NCBI GenBank assembly: GCA_964440875.1
Contig: CAYTTS010000011.1
Span: 1 to 26,674 of the forward strand
Reading direction: 5' to 3'
DNA length: 26,674 bases
From: JAAZDN01 sp964440875
Lineage (GTDB): Bacteria; Bacillota_I; Bacilli_A; Erysipelotrichales; Erysipelotrichaceae
Part shown: piece by piece, positions 7,853 through 16,389 of the stretch
Numbering within the stretch: position 1 is the first letter of the stretch
Layout of the letters: each line of letters starts with the position of its first letter
Notes under the pieces: generated by a model
Databases searched by the model: none
Told to the model about the DNA's origin: nothing
What the model saw: only the letters and a program-made list of their open reading frames with translations
Made by a program: the position numbers and the translations under genes

Positions 7853-8631
7853 TAAAATCTCTCCTTAAAATGATTGGGACTAACACCTAGGTATTTCTTA
7901 AAGACACTAGAGAAGTATCTTTGGTCATTGTAGCCAACAGCAAGGGCAACTTCATAGATCTTTACATTTGGATCTTCCAATAGTTTACAAGCCTCTCGTA
8001 GGCGATAAAGTGTTAAATACTCACTGAATCCATAGTTGAATTCAGATCGAAACATTCTACTAATTGTACTCTCAGATACTTTTAAATAATCAGCTAGTGA
8101 GGAAAGACTAATATCCTTATTATAGTTATCACTTATATATTCACGAGTCGCCTTAGCATTTTGATGGGTACTTCTATCAGCAAGCGATAAGTAGCGATTA
8201 AGATTTGAATAATAATCATCACGATTATCACTTGAATATTTCTTTACATCACTTAGGTCTTTAACATTATCTTTAGCCTTATTAATTGCCTTTTCAAATT
8301 CAAGATCAGTGAAGGGTTTCAATAGATAATCAATGGCTCCAAGTTTCAATGCCTTTTTAGCATACTCAAATTCACTAAAAGCACTGATGACAATAAAGCT
8401 TAAATCTTGTGTTTCACTTAATATTTTTATCATTTCTAAGCCATCCATAATTGGCATCTTTATATCAGTAATAATAATATCAGGTTTTAGTTTAAGTGCT
8501 AAATCTAATCCTTCTTTACCATTTTTGGCTTCACCGATAATTTCAACATCATACTTATTCCAATCAGTCGTTAAGATTAGACCTTTTCTAACTATTTCTT
8601 CATCTTCAACTATTAACGCTCTAAACATCAT
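7852..8631 (-). CDS. Response regulator with AraC-type DNA-binding domain (YesN/HptR-like)
   Basis: The 259-residue protein starts with a receiver domain (about 1-120): acidic D10/E11, phospho-acceptor D56 in IITDIKMP, S83 and K105 in LLKPF. A linker follows, then two helix-turn-helix motifs of the AraC family (about 160-259; SLSSLADYLKVSESTISRMF and IYEVALAVGYNDQRYFSSVF). It should bind direct-repeat DNA after phosphorylation by the kinase encoded just upstream. Two adjacent ATG codons (8631 and 8628) follow a GGAGGAG site; I chose the first, and the second is equally possible. The frame overlaps the kinase end by about 11 bases. A likely target is the phased TCAAAT repeats at 14211-14247 upstream of this operon (inference). 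Confidence 0.9.
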   Translation of the reverse strand: MMFRALIVEDEEIVRKGLILTTDWNKYDVEIIGEAKNGKEGLDLALKLKPDIIITDIKMPIMDGLEMIKILSETQDLSFIVISAFSEFEYAKKALKLGAIDYLLKPFTDLEFEKAINKAKDNVKDLSDVKKYSSDNRDDYYSNLNRYLSLADRSTHQNAKATREYISDNYNKDISLSSLADYLKVSESTISRMFRSEFNYGFSEYLTLYRLREACKLLEDPNVKIYEVALAVGYNDQRYFSSVFKKYLGVSPNHFKERF

Positions 8632-10330
8632 CAATCTCCTCCAACTTACTTAAAGGTATTACTAAAGTTACAATTGTCCCAACATCAATGCTACTATTGA
8701 AAGTCAAACTAGCCTTCTCTCCATAGTGCAACTTAATTCTATTTTCAACATTCTTAAGTCCAATCTTACCATCATTTTCATCATATTTATAGTCTGAGCC
8801 AAGTCCATTATCACAAATTGTAAAGTAAAGACTATACTCATCCTTCCAGGCTGATATATCAATACTACATTGATCACTATCTGGTTCAATACCATGGATA
8901 ATTGAATTTTCAACGATCGGTTGAATAATTAACTTCGGTATTTGATAGGCTAAAACATCATCACTAATATCAGATGTGTAAGTAATTCTATCTTTATATC
9001 TAATAATCTGAAGCTTAATATAACTTTCAACAAAAGCTAACTCTTCTTTTACACTAACATATAAATTAGTATTCATACTTGCCTTTAATAAGATTGAAAG
9101 CTCAGTAGTTATTAAGGCAATATCTTCATTTCCAGATAATTTCGCCTTCCATTTAATCGTATCTAATGTATTATTTAAGAAATGAGGATTAATTTGTGAC
9201 ATTAAAGATTTTATCTCCGACATTCTTAATAACTCTTGTTTCTTAATATCTTCATCACGATATCTTTCAATTCTTCTAATTAATTTATCAAATTGATTTT
9301 CTAACTCTAATAACTCATTATCAAACTTAAGTTTATCATCTTCCTTTTTAAATGGTCGATAATTACTTACCTTCTTAACTAATGTAAAGATTGGCTCTGT
9401 AAAACGATTGATTAAAAAGTAAGCTAAGATACCTGATATTAAGGCAGTAGCTAAGATAACTATAAAAGTAGTTATTGATAATAGTTCTAGATTTTCATTA
9501 TATAAATATTTAGGTAAAATACCATATAAGGTAAAGCCTAGATCTTCATTACTCTTATTAAAAATATCAACTTCATCTAAGCTGTAGAGTAGATCATCAT
9601 CTTCACTAACATTTAAACGATCATATCTAAAGACATTATCTAAATAAGATATCGGGCTTGTAAAAATGGAGTCATTATATATAATCTCATTTTCTTTGGT
9701 CGTTATAATAAATTGGATTAAACGTTGATCACTCTCTTTAACCGATCTAATTAACCTTTGGATATACTCTGATGATACATCTAAAATCAAATAGATATTC
9801 TCAGATTCAACTTCAATCTTACTAATAAGACTAAAGGAGCTTGTAAAGTTTTGATCAATACGTTCTAAGTTTGGATAAAATATTAAGCCATCCTCTTTTT
9901 TTACCTTATTAAAAATTCCCCAATTTGCATATCTTGGTAGCCTATATAAATCCGGTAATTCTCTTGTCGAAACATGGTAACCATAATCATCTAGAACATG
10001 AAGTGCCATCACTCCCTCATCAACCATTAAATACTGATATAAGTAGGTTGATATCTCTTGATGATTTAATTCAAGATCTTTTAATAGATCTTTTTCTAAG
10101 AGTGAATACTCTAAACTCTTTAATTTTACCTTATGAAAGATAATACTATCGCTAATTAAATCATTTGTCGTATCCAAAACTTCTTCAACTCGACTAGTAT
10201 TTGAAACACTAATCGTATTTTTCATTAATACTAAAGAAAAAACACCAAGAAATAATAAGGGCAAGACAGAAGAAATAATAGTAATTATTATCAACTGTTT
10301 TTTCATGCTCATTTTTCTTAGTGTTTTCAT
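8621..10330 (-). CDS. Sensor histidine kinase, YesM/LytS family (HptS-like)
   Basis: The 569-residue membrane kinase has a first transmembrane helix at about 12-36 and a large extracytoplasmic sensor region at about 40-280, probably a Cache-type double domain. A second helix is at about 284-308, followed by a HAMP-like linker. The His_kinase dimerisation region has the phospho-acceptor H383 in QINPHFLNN. The HATPase domain shows an N box (QPIVENSIIHG, 470-480), DNGLG (507-511) and IGLKNVENR (523-531). This architecture is typical of kinases paired with AraC-type regulators that sense nutrients outside the cell. It lies 17 bases after the permease and overlaps the regulator gene. An AAGGG site 8 bases upstream supports the start; an internal ATG (M8) is an alternative. 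Confidence 0.92.
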   Translation of the reverse strand: MKTLRKMSMKKQLIIITIISSVLPLLFLGVFSLVLMKNTISVSNTSRVEEVLDTTNDLISDSIIFHKVKLKSLEYSLLEKDLLKDLELNHQEISTYLYQYLMVDEGVMALHVLDDYGYHVSTRELPDLYRLPRYANWGIFNKVKKEDGLIFYPNLERIDQNFTSSFSLISKIEVESENIYLILDVSSEYIQRLIRSVKESDQRLIQFIITTKENEIIYNDSIFTSPISYLDNVFRYDRLNVSEDDDLLYSLDEVDIFNKSNEDLGFTLYGILPKYLYNENLELLSITTFIVILATALISGILAYFLINRFTEPIFTLVKKVSNYRPFKKEDDKLKFDNELLELENQFDKLIRRIERYRDEDIKKQELLRMSEIKSLMSQINPHFLNNTLDTIKWKAKLSGNEDIALITTELSILLKASMNTNLYVSVKEELAFVESYIKLQIIRYKDRITYTSDISDDVLAYQIPKLIIQPIVENSIIHGIEPDSDQCSIDISAWKDEYSLYFTICDNGLGSDYKYDENDGKIGLKNVENRIKLHYGEKASLTFNSSIDVGTIVTLVIPLSKLEEIDDV

Positions 10331-10347
10331 TTTATTTACCCTTCAGT

Positions 10348-12009
10348 TTAAACAACCGATACCTTCCCTTTACTTATTATAGCAAAAACCGCTAGAGATA
10401 TGATTGTCGCAATTGTTAAGATACTCGCAAGTGCTGCCGCTGTACCAAAACTTGCCCTTACTACTTCGGTATAAATCGCAACTGCGATTGTCCCCGTTTT
10501 AGCTGAATATAACATAATACTTGAACTTAATTCATTAATCGTACTAATCCAAGATAAGATAGCCCCTGATATAATACCTGGTAACATTAATCTTGTCGTA
10601 ACTGTAAAGAATGATTTCATTGGTGAAACACCTAAACTAATTGATGCTTCTTCAACACTTTGATCAACCTGTTGCAAGATTGCACTGGATGATCTAACTG
10701 TATATGGCATCTTACGTATGATGTAAGATATGATCAGAATTGTTGGCGTACCAATTAATACTAGTGGACCACTTCTAAATGCTAATACAAGCCCAATACC
10801 TAAGACGGCACCTGGTATAACATATGGAAACATTACAAGTAAGTCTAATATTTCTGAAGTTTTAGATTTTTTCTTAGTCGTTAAGTAAGCAACAATAATT
10901 CCAATAACAATAATTCCAACTATCGCAATACCTGAGTAAACAAAGGTATTTCTAATATTTGATCCTAACTTATAAATAATCTGACGATATGAGTCTAGAC
11001 TATAGCCACTAACAAATATTGGTCCACTTGTTTTTAAGAATGAAGTATAGACAACAACAATCTGAGGTAAGAATGATACAAATGTTATTGCAAAGATTAC
11101 TGCAGTAACTAAGATTCTATTAAGTGGTTTTAACTTTTCTACTTTAGGTGGTCTTAATGCACTCATATAATATTGTTTCTTATCAACTACACGCTTTTGG
11201 TATAGAAGAACTGATAATGAGAATACTACAAGGATAATTGATGATGCTGCCGCTAATCCTGGATTTCCAGCCATCTCACTAATAAATTCCTCATAAGCAA
11301 GTACTGGTAAAACTTTATAACCTTCTCCAATTAGCATCGGTGTACCAAAATCAGCTAAACTTGTCATAAAGACCATAATTGCCCCTGCCGCAATTGTTGG
11401 AAGAATAACTGGGAATGTTACTGTTAACATCCTTCTCCACTTAGACATTCCAAGATTTTCAGCCGCTTCTTCAAGTGAAGAGTCAATGTTTTCTAAGGCT
11501 CCTTTTACATATAAGTAGACATATGGAAATAACTTCAGTGTAAAAACTAAAATTATTCCATTAAAGCCATAGATAGGTGGTGTATTAATACCAAATCTTG
11601 CTAAGAAATTAGTAATAGTACCATTTCTTCCAAGTAACATAATCCAAGAGTAGGCACCAATAAATGGTGGTGACATTAATGACATAATAATCATAATGTT
11701 AATTATTTTCTTAAAGTAAACATCATAACGTGTCATGACATACGCCATCGGTACTCCAATAATTACCGTTGTAATTGTCGTTATTACCGCGATCTTTAAT
11801 GATCTAAATAAAGTCTGATAATAATAAGGATAGGTGAAGAAGGTCTTAAAGTGTTCTAAAGTAAAAGCCCCTTCTTTAGTTTTGAAACTAGAAGCAAATA
11901 GTGAGAAAAATGGGTAAACTAGAAATATCATAAATATTGCAAAGATAATTAGTTTGGAATAATCCCAAAAGTCCATATTTTTTATTCTGGTTTGAATTTT
12001 ATTAAGCAT
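10348..12009 (-). CDS. ABC transporter permease, two-domain FbpB/AfuB type
   Basis: This is a 553-residue integral membrane protein formed by two homologous permease halves of about six helices each. Each half has its own ATPase-contacting EAA loop: EAAENLG at about 181-187 and EEASISLG at about 453-460. A hydrophilic linker (about 270-297) joins the halves. The fused permease is typical of the Fe(III)/hexose-phosphate/phosphonate transporter group (FbpB, AfuB, HptC-like relatives, PhnU-type). It overlaps the ATPase gene by 8 bases and is followed 17 bases later by the kinase gene, which places transporter and sensor in one transcription unit. The substrate cannot be read from the permease. 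Confidence 0.92.
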   Translation of the reverse strand: MLNKIQTRIKNMDFWDYSKLIIFAIFMIFLVYPFFSLFASSFKTKEGAFTLEHFKTFFTYPYYYQTLFRSLKIAVITTITTVIIGVPMAYVMTRYDVYFKKIINIMIIMSLMSPPFIGAYSWIMLLGRNGTITNFLARFGINTPPIYGFNGIILVFTLKLFPYVYLYVKGALENIDSSLEEAAENLGMSKWRRMLTVTFPVILPTIAAGAIMVFMTSLADFGTPMLIGEGYKVLPVLAYEEFISEMAGNPGLAAASSIILVVFSLSVLLYQKRVVDKKQYYMSALRPPKVEKLKPLNRILVTAVIFAITFVSFLPQIVVVYTSFLKTSGPIFVSGYSLDSYRQIIYKLGSNIRNTFVYSGIAIVGIIVIGIIVAYLTTKKKSKTSEILDLLVMFPYVIPGAVLGIGLVLAFRSGPLVLIGTPTILIISYIIRKMPYTVRSSSAILQQVDQSVEEASISLGVSPMKSFFTVTTRLMLPGIISGAILSWISTINELSSSIMLYSAKTGTIAVAIYTEVVRASFGTAAALASILTIATIISLAVFAIISKGKVSVV

Positions 12010-13066
12010 TAATATTCACCTGACCATCTTTAGTAAATAAAGTAACTTTATCAGTGTCTAATTTAATATAGACTTCACCTTCTTCTCTAATGAATGGACT
12101 ATTTTGTGTATACTCATTTATTTCAATTATTTGACCATTATTTAAAGTGACTTCATAAGAAACAAAATCACCTAAGAAAGTTGCTAAAGTAATATCCCCT
12201 TTAATACCTTCTTTATCATTTGAGAAAATAAATTGTTCTGGTCTTACTGATACTAATATATCTTCATCTACATTTGCCGTATGTTTTTTATTCACTTTAT
12301 AGCCTAAAACTTCAAATTCATCGCTACTTATTGATTTAGCAGCTAAGAAATTTGATGTTCCAATAAAGTTAGAAACGAATTCATTTTGTGGGTTTTTATA
12401 TAATAAATCTGGTCTTTCAATTTGCATAATCTTACCTTTATCAAGAACAGCAATTCTATCCGAAATAGCTAAAGCTTCCTCTTGATCGTGGGTAACATAA
12501 ATTGTTGTAATATTTAAATCTCTTTGTAACTTTTTAATAACCGTACGCATTTGAACACGTAATTTTGCATCTAAGTTAGATAATGGCTCATCCATTAATA
12601 ATATCTTAGGTTCAATTACGATCGCTCTTGCAAGTGCAACACGTTGTTGTTGTCCACCTGATAATTCAGATGGCATACGATCTTTCAAGTCATCTATTTG
12701 TACTGTCTTTAAAGCTGCCATAATTCTTCTATTTGCTTCTTCTTTATTAACTTTTCTAGCTTTAAGTCCGTATCCAACATTATCGTAAATACTTAAATGT
12801 GGGAATACCGCATAGTTTTGAAATACCATCCCAATATCTCTTTTGTGCGCTGGTTTATTATTAATAACTTCGCCATCAAATAAGATTTCTCCAGCTTCAA
12901 TAGAGTTGAAACCTGCAATCATTCTTAGTAAAGTCGTCTTTCCACAACCAGAAGGTCCTAATAACGTGAAAAATTCCCCCTCTTTTATTTCGATCGAAAC
13001 ATCATCAATCGCTTTAAAATCACCATACATTTTAACCGTATTTTTTATATCTACACTAACACTCAT
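12002..13066 (-). CDS. ABC transporter ATP-binding protein, FbpC/PotA type
   Basis: The 354-residue ATPase has Walker A GPSGCGKTT (37-45), Q-loop VFQNYAVFPH (Q83), signature LSGGQQQR (135-142), Walker B ILLMDEP (155-161), D-loop SNLD and switch H193 (VTHD). A C-terminal TOBE-like regulatory domain spans about 240-354. It energises the permease encoded directly downstream and overlapping by 8 bases. It follows the binding-protein gene after a 61-base gap that holds a strong hairpin (13088-13114), so less of it is probably made than of the binding protein. Confidence 0.94.
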   Translation of the reverse strand: MSVSVDIKNTVKMYGDFKAIDDVSIEIKEGEFFTLLGPSGCGKTTLLRMIAGFNSIEAGEILFDGEVINNKPAHKRDIGMVFQNYAVFPHLSIYDNVGYGLKARKVNKEEANRRIMAALKTVQIDDLKDRMPSELSGGQQQRVALARAIVIEPKILLMDEPLSNLDAKLRVQMRTVIKKLQRDLNITTIYVTHDQEEALAISDRIAVLDKGKIMQIERPDLLYKNPQNEFVSNFIGTSNFLAAKSISSDEFEVLGYKVNKKHTANVDEDILVSVRPEQFIFSNDKEGIKGDITLATFLGDFVSYEVTLNNGQIIEINEYTQNSPFIREEGEVYIKLDTDKVTLFTKDGQVNINA

Positions 13067-13087
13067 TCTAACACTCCTAACTTTAAT

Positions 13088-13114
13088 AGAAAAAGAGGTT
13101 AAACCTCTTTTTCT
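13088..13114 (-). terminator. Attenuating hairpin between binding protein and ATPase genes
   Basis: On the minus strand AGAAAAAGAGGTT and AACCTCTTTTTCT form a perfect 13-bp stem around a one-base centre, so the real loop is about 3-5 bases. T residues are mostly in the 3' arm. It sits just after the stop codon of the binding-protein gene. Such hairpins commonly protect binding-protein mRNA or reduce read-through into the membrane components. No separate promoter is visible after it. Confidence 0.7.
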
Positions 13115-13127
13115 GTTTATCTATAGC

Positions 13128-14144
13128 TTATTTTCCAATAACTATATCTTTCCATTTTTCAAGATTTGCTTCTTTTTCGCTTGATGCCCAACCGAAATCG
13201 TATTCAACTTGTTTAATATCACCTAGTGGCGGAAGTCCTTCAGGAGCTTCAACATCATCTCTAATTGAACGACGGCTTAATTTATCAGCCATAATCTCTT
13301 GAGTTTCTTTACTTAATGCAAAGTCAACAAATTTCTTAGCATTTTCTTTATTTTTAGCACCTTTGATAATCGCTAATCCATCAGGTACTGCTGTAGTTCC
13401 ATCTTCTGGATAAACAATCTTAACTGGAGCACCATTTAAAACATACTCAATAGCTTGTTTCTCTAATGTTAAACCAACTGAATATTCTCCATCAGCTACT
13501 CCTTGGTAAACACCTGATGATGATGAAATAACTTTTTCATCTAAGTTATCATAGAATTTTTTGATGAAGTCCCATCCACCAGTATCTTTACCGTATACTG
13601 AAATCATCGTTGCCATAATTGTATAAGCTGATCCACTCTTAGCTGGATCTGCCATTGCGATTTTACCTTTAAATTCTGGTTTTAATAAGTCTTCCCATGA
13701 TTTAGGAGCATCTGCTTCAGCTACTAAGTCAGTGTTATACATAATTACCATTGGAAGTGGACTTTCACCTAACCAAGTAAATCCTTCATCATAGTAAAGT
13801 GAATCAACATTTGCTAATTCTGGTGATTCATATGGTTCAAAGAATTCATCAAATGCCGCTAATGATTCTGCTCCACCACCCCAAAGTACGTCACCTAATG
13901 CGTTGTCGCCTTCAGCCTCTACACGAGCTAATAACTCTCCTGTACCTGCTGCAATAACATCAACTTTAATTCCCGTTTTACTTTCAAACTCTTTAACTAG
14001 TAAGTTAATTGTCTCTGCCGGGTGAGGTGAGTAAACAGTTAGTGTATCACTATCGCCCTCTGGTGCGTCATTTTTTGTTCCACACGCAGTTAACGTTAAC
14101 ATTACTGCTAACATAATCGTTACTACTTTCAAATATTTTTTCAT
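13128..14144 (-). CDS. ABC transporter substrate-binding lipoprotein, FbpA/AfuA/HptA-type fold
   Basis: The 338-residue protein has a lipoprotein signal peptide with lipobox LTAC (C21), so it is anchored outside the membrane. The mature part is a type-2 periplasmic-binding fold of the FbpA/AfuA group (LTVYSPHPAETIN, VLWGGGAES, PDGLAIIKGAKN). Classical Fe(III) binders carry a Tyr-Tyr pair after the 'V..GE...G..N' stretch; here the matching segment (218-230) reads DGEYSVGLTLEKQ, with no Tyr pair. This argues against iron. The same fold binds hexose phosphates in AfuA and HptA and phosphonates in others (family knowledge). It is the first gene of a transporter/two-component operon, has a cre site in its leader, and is divergent from a phosphohexomutase. 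A strong AGGAGG site sets the start. The substrate is inferred, perhaps a sugar phosphate, and not proven. Confidence 0.88.
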   Translation of the reverse strand: MKKYLKVVTIMLAVMLTLTACGTKNDAPEGDSDTLTVYSPHPAETINLLVKEFESKTGIKVDVIAAGTGELLARVEAEGDNALGDVLWGGGAESLAAFDEFFEPYESPELANVDSLYYDEGFTWLGESPLPMVIMYNTDLVAEADAPKSWEDLLKPEFKGKIAMADPAKSGSAYTIMATMISVYGKDTGGWDFIKKFYDNLDEKVISSSSGVYQGVADGEYSVGLTLEKQAIEYVLNGAPVKIVYPEDGTTAVPDGLAIIKGAKNKENAKKFVDFALSKETQEIMADKLSRRSIRDDVEAPEGLPPLGDIKQVEYDFGWASSEKEANLEKWKDIVIGK

Positions 14145-14154
14145 ACATCCTCCT

Positions 14155-14168
14155 TGTAAACGCTCTCA
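14155..14168. promoter_or_regulatory. Perfect-match catabolite responsive element (cre) in the transporter leader
   Basis: The plus strand reads TGTAAACGCTCTCA, which matches the Bacillus cre consensus TGWAANCGNTNWCA at every fixed position. It lies directly downstream of the -10 at 14176-14181, about +1 to +14 of the predicted transcript, and just upstream of the AGGAGG ribosome binding site. This is a classic position for repression by CcpA with HPr-Ser-P. CcpA itself is not in the window. Confidence 0.75.
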
Positions 14169-14175
14169 CGTTATG

Positions 14176-14181
14176 ATTATA
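14176..14181 (-). promoter_or_regulatory. -10 element of the transporter/two-component operon
   Basis: TATAAT is on the minus strand, 32 bases upstream of the binding-protein ATG. The matching -35 position (14204-14199) reads TGATAT, which is far from TTGACA. A good -10 with a poor -35 suggests dependence on an activator, in keeping with the AraC-type regulator encoded in the operon. Confidence 0.55.
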
Positions 14182-14210
14182 TTTTAGCAAAGATACCAAT
14201 ATCATTGAAC

Positions 14211-14247
14211 ATCAAATACTGTCAAATTGTTTAATATTAAGTCAAAT
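14211..14247. promoter_or_regulatory. Phased direct repeats, candidate operator for the AraC-type regulator
   Basis: ATCAAAT (14211-14217), GTCAAAT (14221-14227) and GTCAAAT (14241-14247) are direct repeats 10 and 20 bases apart, all on one face of the helix. The nearest repeat begins 6 bases upstream of the -35 position of the binding-protein promoter. AraC-family regulators bind direct repeats about two turns apart in this position. Binding by the regulator at 7852-8631 is inference. Confidence 0.5.
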
Positions 14248-14256
14248 CATTGTAAT
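14227..14256 (+). promoter_or_regulatory. Possible promoter of the phosphohexomutase gene
   Basis: TTGTTT (14227-14232), an 18-base spacer and TGTAAT (14251-14256) lie 42 bases upstream of the ATG at 14298. The -35 overlaps the central TCAAAT repeat, so any factor bound there could affect both directions. The matches are moderate and the region is AT-rich. Confidence 0.35.
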
Positions 14257-14297
14257 TTTAAATATTGAGAGGTAATTTATAAGCAGGAGGGATAATT

Positions 14298-15707
14298 ATG
14301 CGTGAAGAAATAATATTTGGAACTGGTGGTTGGAGAGCAATAATTGCCGATGGCTTTACAAAAGAAAATGTAATGATCTTAGCTCAAGCACTAGTTAGTG
14401 AAATAGGAAAAGTAGAAAAGCAGGAAATCGTCATTGGCTATGATCGACGTTTTCTCTCTGATACTGCAGCAGTTTGGTTATCAGAAGTATTTAGTGCTAA
14501 TAAGATTAAAGTTCATTTAATTAACAAACCATCACCATCTCCGATGATAATGTTTGCTGTTGAAAACTTAGATTTAGACTATGGTATTTGTGTCACTGCA
14601 AGCCATAATCCTGCACTATATAACGGTATTAAGATTTTTACTAAAGGTGGAAGAGATGCCACTGAAAAGGTAACTGATCAGCTAATGAAAAATATTAAAG
14701 ATAATAAGCAAGTCAAACATATTCCAATTGAGCAAGCTTACAAAGAACAATTAGTTGAAAACTTTAATCCCCAAAATGATTACATTGATTCAATACTTAA
14801 GTATGTCGATAAGGATGCGATTAGAAATGCTAACTTAAAGGTACTTGTTGATACAATGTATGGTGTTTCAAAAACTTCCCTATCAATTATCCTCTTTACA
14901 ACAAGATGTGATGTCGATATTATTAATGAAAGACATGATACACTCTTCGGTGGTAAACTACCCTCACCTGAATCTAAAACATTGCATAAGTTAAGTGATA
15001 TGGTCAATGAAGGTGAATATGATTTAGGTATCGCTACCGATGGTGATGCTGATCGTATCGGTATTATTGATGAGAATGGACGCTTTATTCATCCTAACTT
15101 ACTATTAGCCCTACTTTATGAATATCAGCTTACTTATAAAGGCTTAAGTGGTCCTGCCGTTAGAAATCTTTCCACAACTCACCTACTAGATAAGATTGCC
15201 AAAAAGCATGGACAATATGTCGTTGAAGTACCTGTCGGATTTAAACATATCTCAGAAGCGATGGAAAAACATGATGCCATAATCGGTGGAGAATCTAGTG
15301 GTGGTTTAACAGTTAAAGGTCACATTAGAGGTAAGGATGGAATCTTTGCCGCAACTATCTTAGTTGAAATGATCGCAACAACGAATAAAAGTATTGGTCA
15401 ATTAGTTAATGAACTATATAAAGAGTATGGTGACTTATACAATGATGAAATAAGTCTAAGTTTTAGTCTTGAAGATAAAGAGCGAATTACTAAAATTTTA
15501 TTTGAGGATAAACTTATACCTGATTTTGACTGTGAGATTGCTAAAGTTGAATACTTTGATGGATTAAAAGTTTATTTTAAAAATGATTCATGGCTAAGTG
15601 CTAGATTCTCTGGTACCGAACCTTTAATAAGAATTTTTGTTGAATCAAGTAGTAATGAGAAAAATAAAAAAATGATCTCAGATTTAAGATCATTACTTGC
15701 AATTTAA
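14298..15707 (+). CDS. Phosphoglucomutase/phosphomannomutase family enzyme
   Basis: This is a 469-residue alpha-D-phosphohexomutase. The catalytic phosphoserine is S102 in TASHNP, the metal loop DGDADR is at 248-253, the sugar-binding loop GGESSGG at 330-336 and the phosphate-binding loop RFSGTEP at about 438-444. It begins with FGTGGWRA, the family's N-terminal phosphate-contact motif in a form with Gly in place of the usual Asp/Ala. The enzyme interconverts 1- and 6-phosphates of hexoses; related members also act on pentose phosphates, so the exact substrate is open. An AGGAGGG site sets the start. It is the only plus-strand gene, divergent from the transporter operon and convergent with deoC. 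Both neighbours are consistent with a role in sugar-phosphate entry to central metabolism. Confidence 0.92.
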   Translation: MREEIIFGTGGWRAIIADGFTKENVMILAQALVSEIGKVEKQEIVIGYDRRFLSDTAAVWLSEVFSANKIKVHLINKPSPSPMIMFAVENLDLDYGICVTASHNPALYNGIKIFTKGGRDATEKVTDQLMKNIKDNKQVKHIPIEQAYKEQLVENFNPQNDYIDSILKYVDKDAIRNANLKVLVDTMYGVSKTSLSIILFTTRCDVDIINERHDTLFGGKLPSPESKTLHKLSDMVNEGEYDLGIATDGDADRIGIIDENGRFIHPNLLLALLYEYQLTYKGLSGPAVRNLSTTHLLDKIAKKHGQYVVEVPVGFKHISEAMEKHDAIIGGESSGGLTVKGHIRGKDGIFAATILVEMIATTNKSIGQLVNELYKEYGDLYNDEISLSFSLEDKERITKILFEDKLIPDFDCEIAKVEYFDGLKVYFKNDSWLSARFSGTEPLIRIFVESSSNEKNKKMISDLRSLLAI

Positions 15708-15731
15708 AGGGAAGCATAACTTCCCCTTTTT
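15706..15731 (+). terminator. Terminator between the phosphohexomutase and deoC (probably bidirectional)
   Basis: GGGAAG-CATAA-CTTCCC extended by flanking A/T bases is followed by five T residues on the plus strand. The reverse strand reads GGGGAAG-TTATG-CTTCCC followed by TTTAAATT, so it may also end the deoC transcript. It overlaps both stop codons (15705-15707 and 15730-15732). Confidence 0.75.
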
Positions 15732-16389
15732 AATATTCACTATTTACAACTTCAGTTTTATCAATTAGTTTTGTACCACTTGATGTACCGATACGATTTG
15801 CACCAGCTTCTATCATTTTATGTAAATCATCACTACTTCTAACACCACCAGCAGCTTTGATCAATGTATTATCCTTAACTACTGATTTCATTATAATAAC
15901 ATCTTCAATAGTTGCCCCACGATCTGCAAAGCCTGTTGATGTCTTAATAAAGTCTGCTTTGGACTCATTAACGATCTCACTAACTTTTCTTATTTCTTCT
16001 TCATTTAGATAAGCAGTTTCGACAATGACTTTCAATACCTTATCTTTAATCACTTCTTTTATAGCATTAATCTCATCTAAGACATAAGCATATTCTTTAT
16101 TTTTAAAGCGTCCAATATTTATTACCATATCAATCTCATCTGCTCCATTTACAACCGCCTCAAATGCTTCAGCGACTTTACTCTTGCTAGTATTTGCTCC
16201 TAGTGGAAATCCAATAACAGTACATACTAAAACATCTGAGTTTTTTAGATATTGTTTTGCTAATTCTACATAAGTCGGATTAATACATACCGCCTTAAAG
16301 TTGTAAGCAATAGCTTCATCACATAGTTTTTTAATATCATCAGCTGTTGCAACTGCTTTTAATAGTGTGTGATCAATATACTTGTTCAT
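15730..16389 (-). CDS. deoC: Deoxyribose-phosphate aldolase
   Basis: This 219-residue class I aldolase has the expected length and motifs: IDHTLLK at the N-terminus, EIDMVIN with the catalytic-site D87, Schiff-base K149 in FIKTSTGF, and K178 in IKAAGGVR. It cleaves 2-deoxyribose-5-phosphate to acetaldehyde and glyceraldehyde-3-phosphate, the last step of deoxynucleoside catabolism. Its start overlaps the murE end by 17 bases and is preceded by GAGGAG, so it is the last gene of the operon that begins with pdp, the first enzyme of the same pathway. A phosphopentomutase (deoB) is not in the window. Confidence 0.96.
   Translation of the reverse strand: MNKYIDHTLLKAVATADDIKKLCDEAIAYNFKAVCINPTYVELAKQYLKNSDVLVCTVIGFPLGANTSKSKVAEAFEAVVNGADEIDMVINIGRFKNKEYAYVLDEINAIKEVIKDKVLKVIVETAYLNEEEIRKVSEIVNESKADFIKTSTGFADRGATIEDVIIMKSVVKDNTLIKAAGGVRSSDDLHKMIEAGANRIGTSSGTKLIDKTEVVNSEY

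Noticed and set aside
15669..15692. Hairpin ATGATCT...AGATCAT near the end of the phosphohexomutase gene
   Set aside because: It is inside the coding sequence with no T tract, and a proper terminator follows at 15706-15731.
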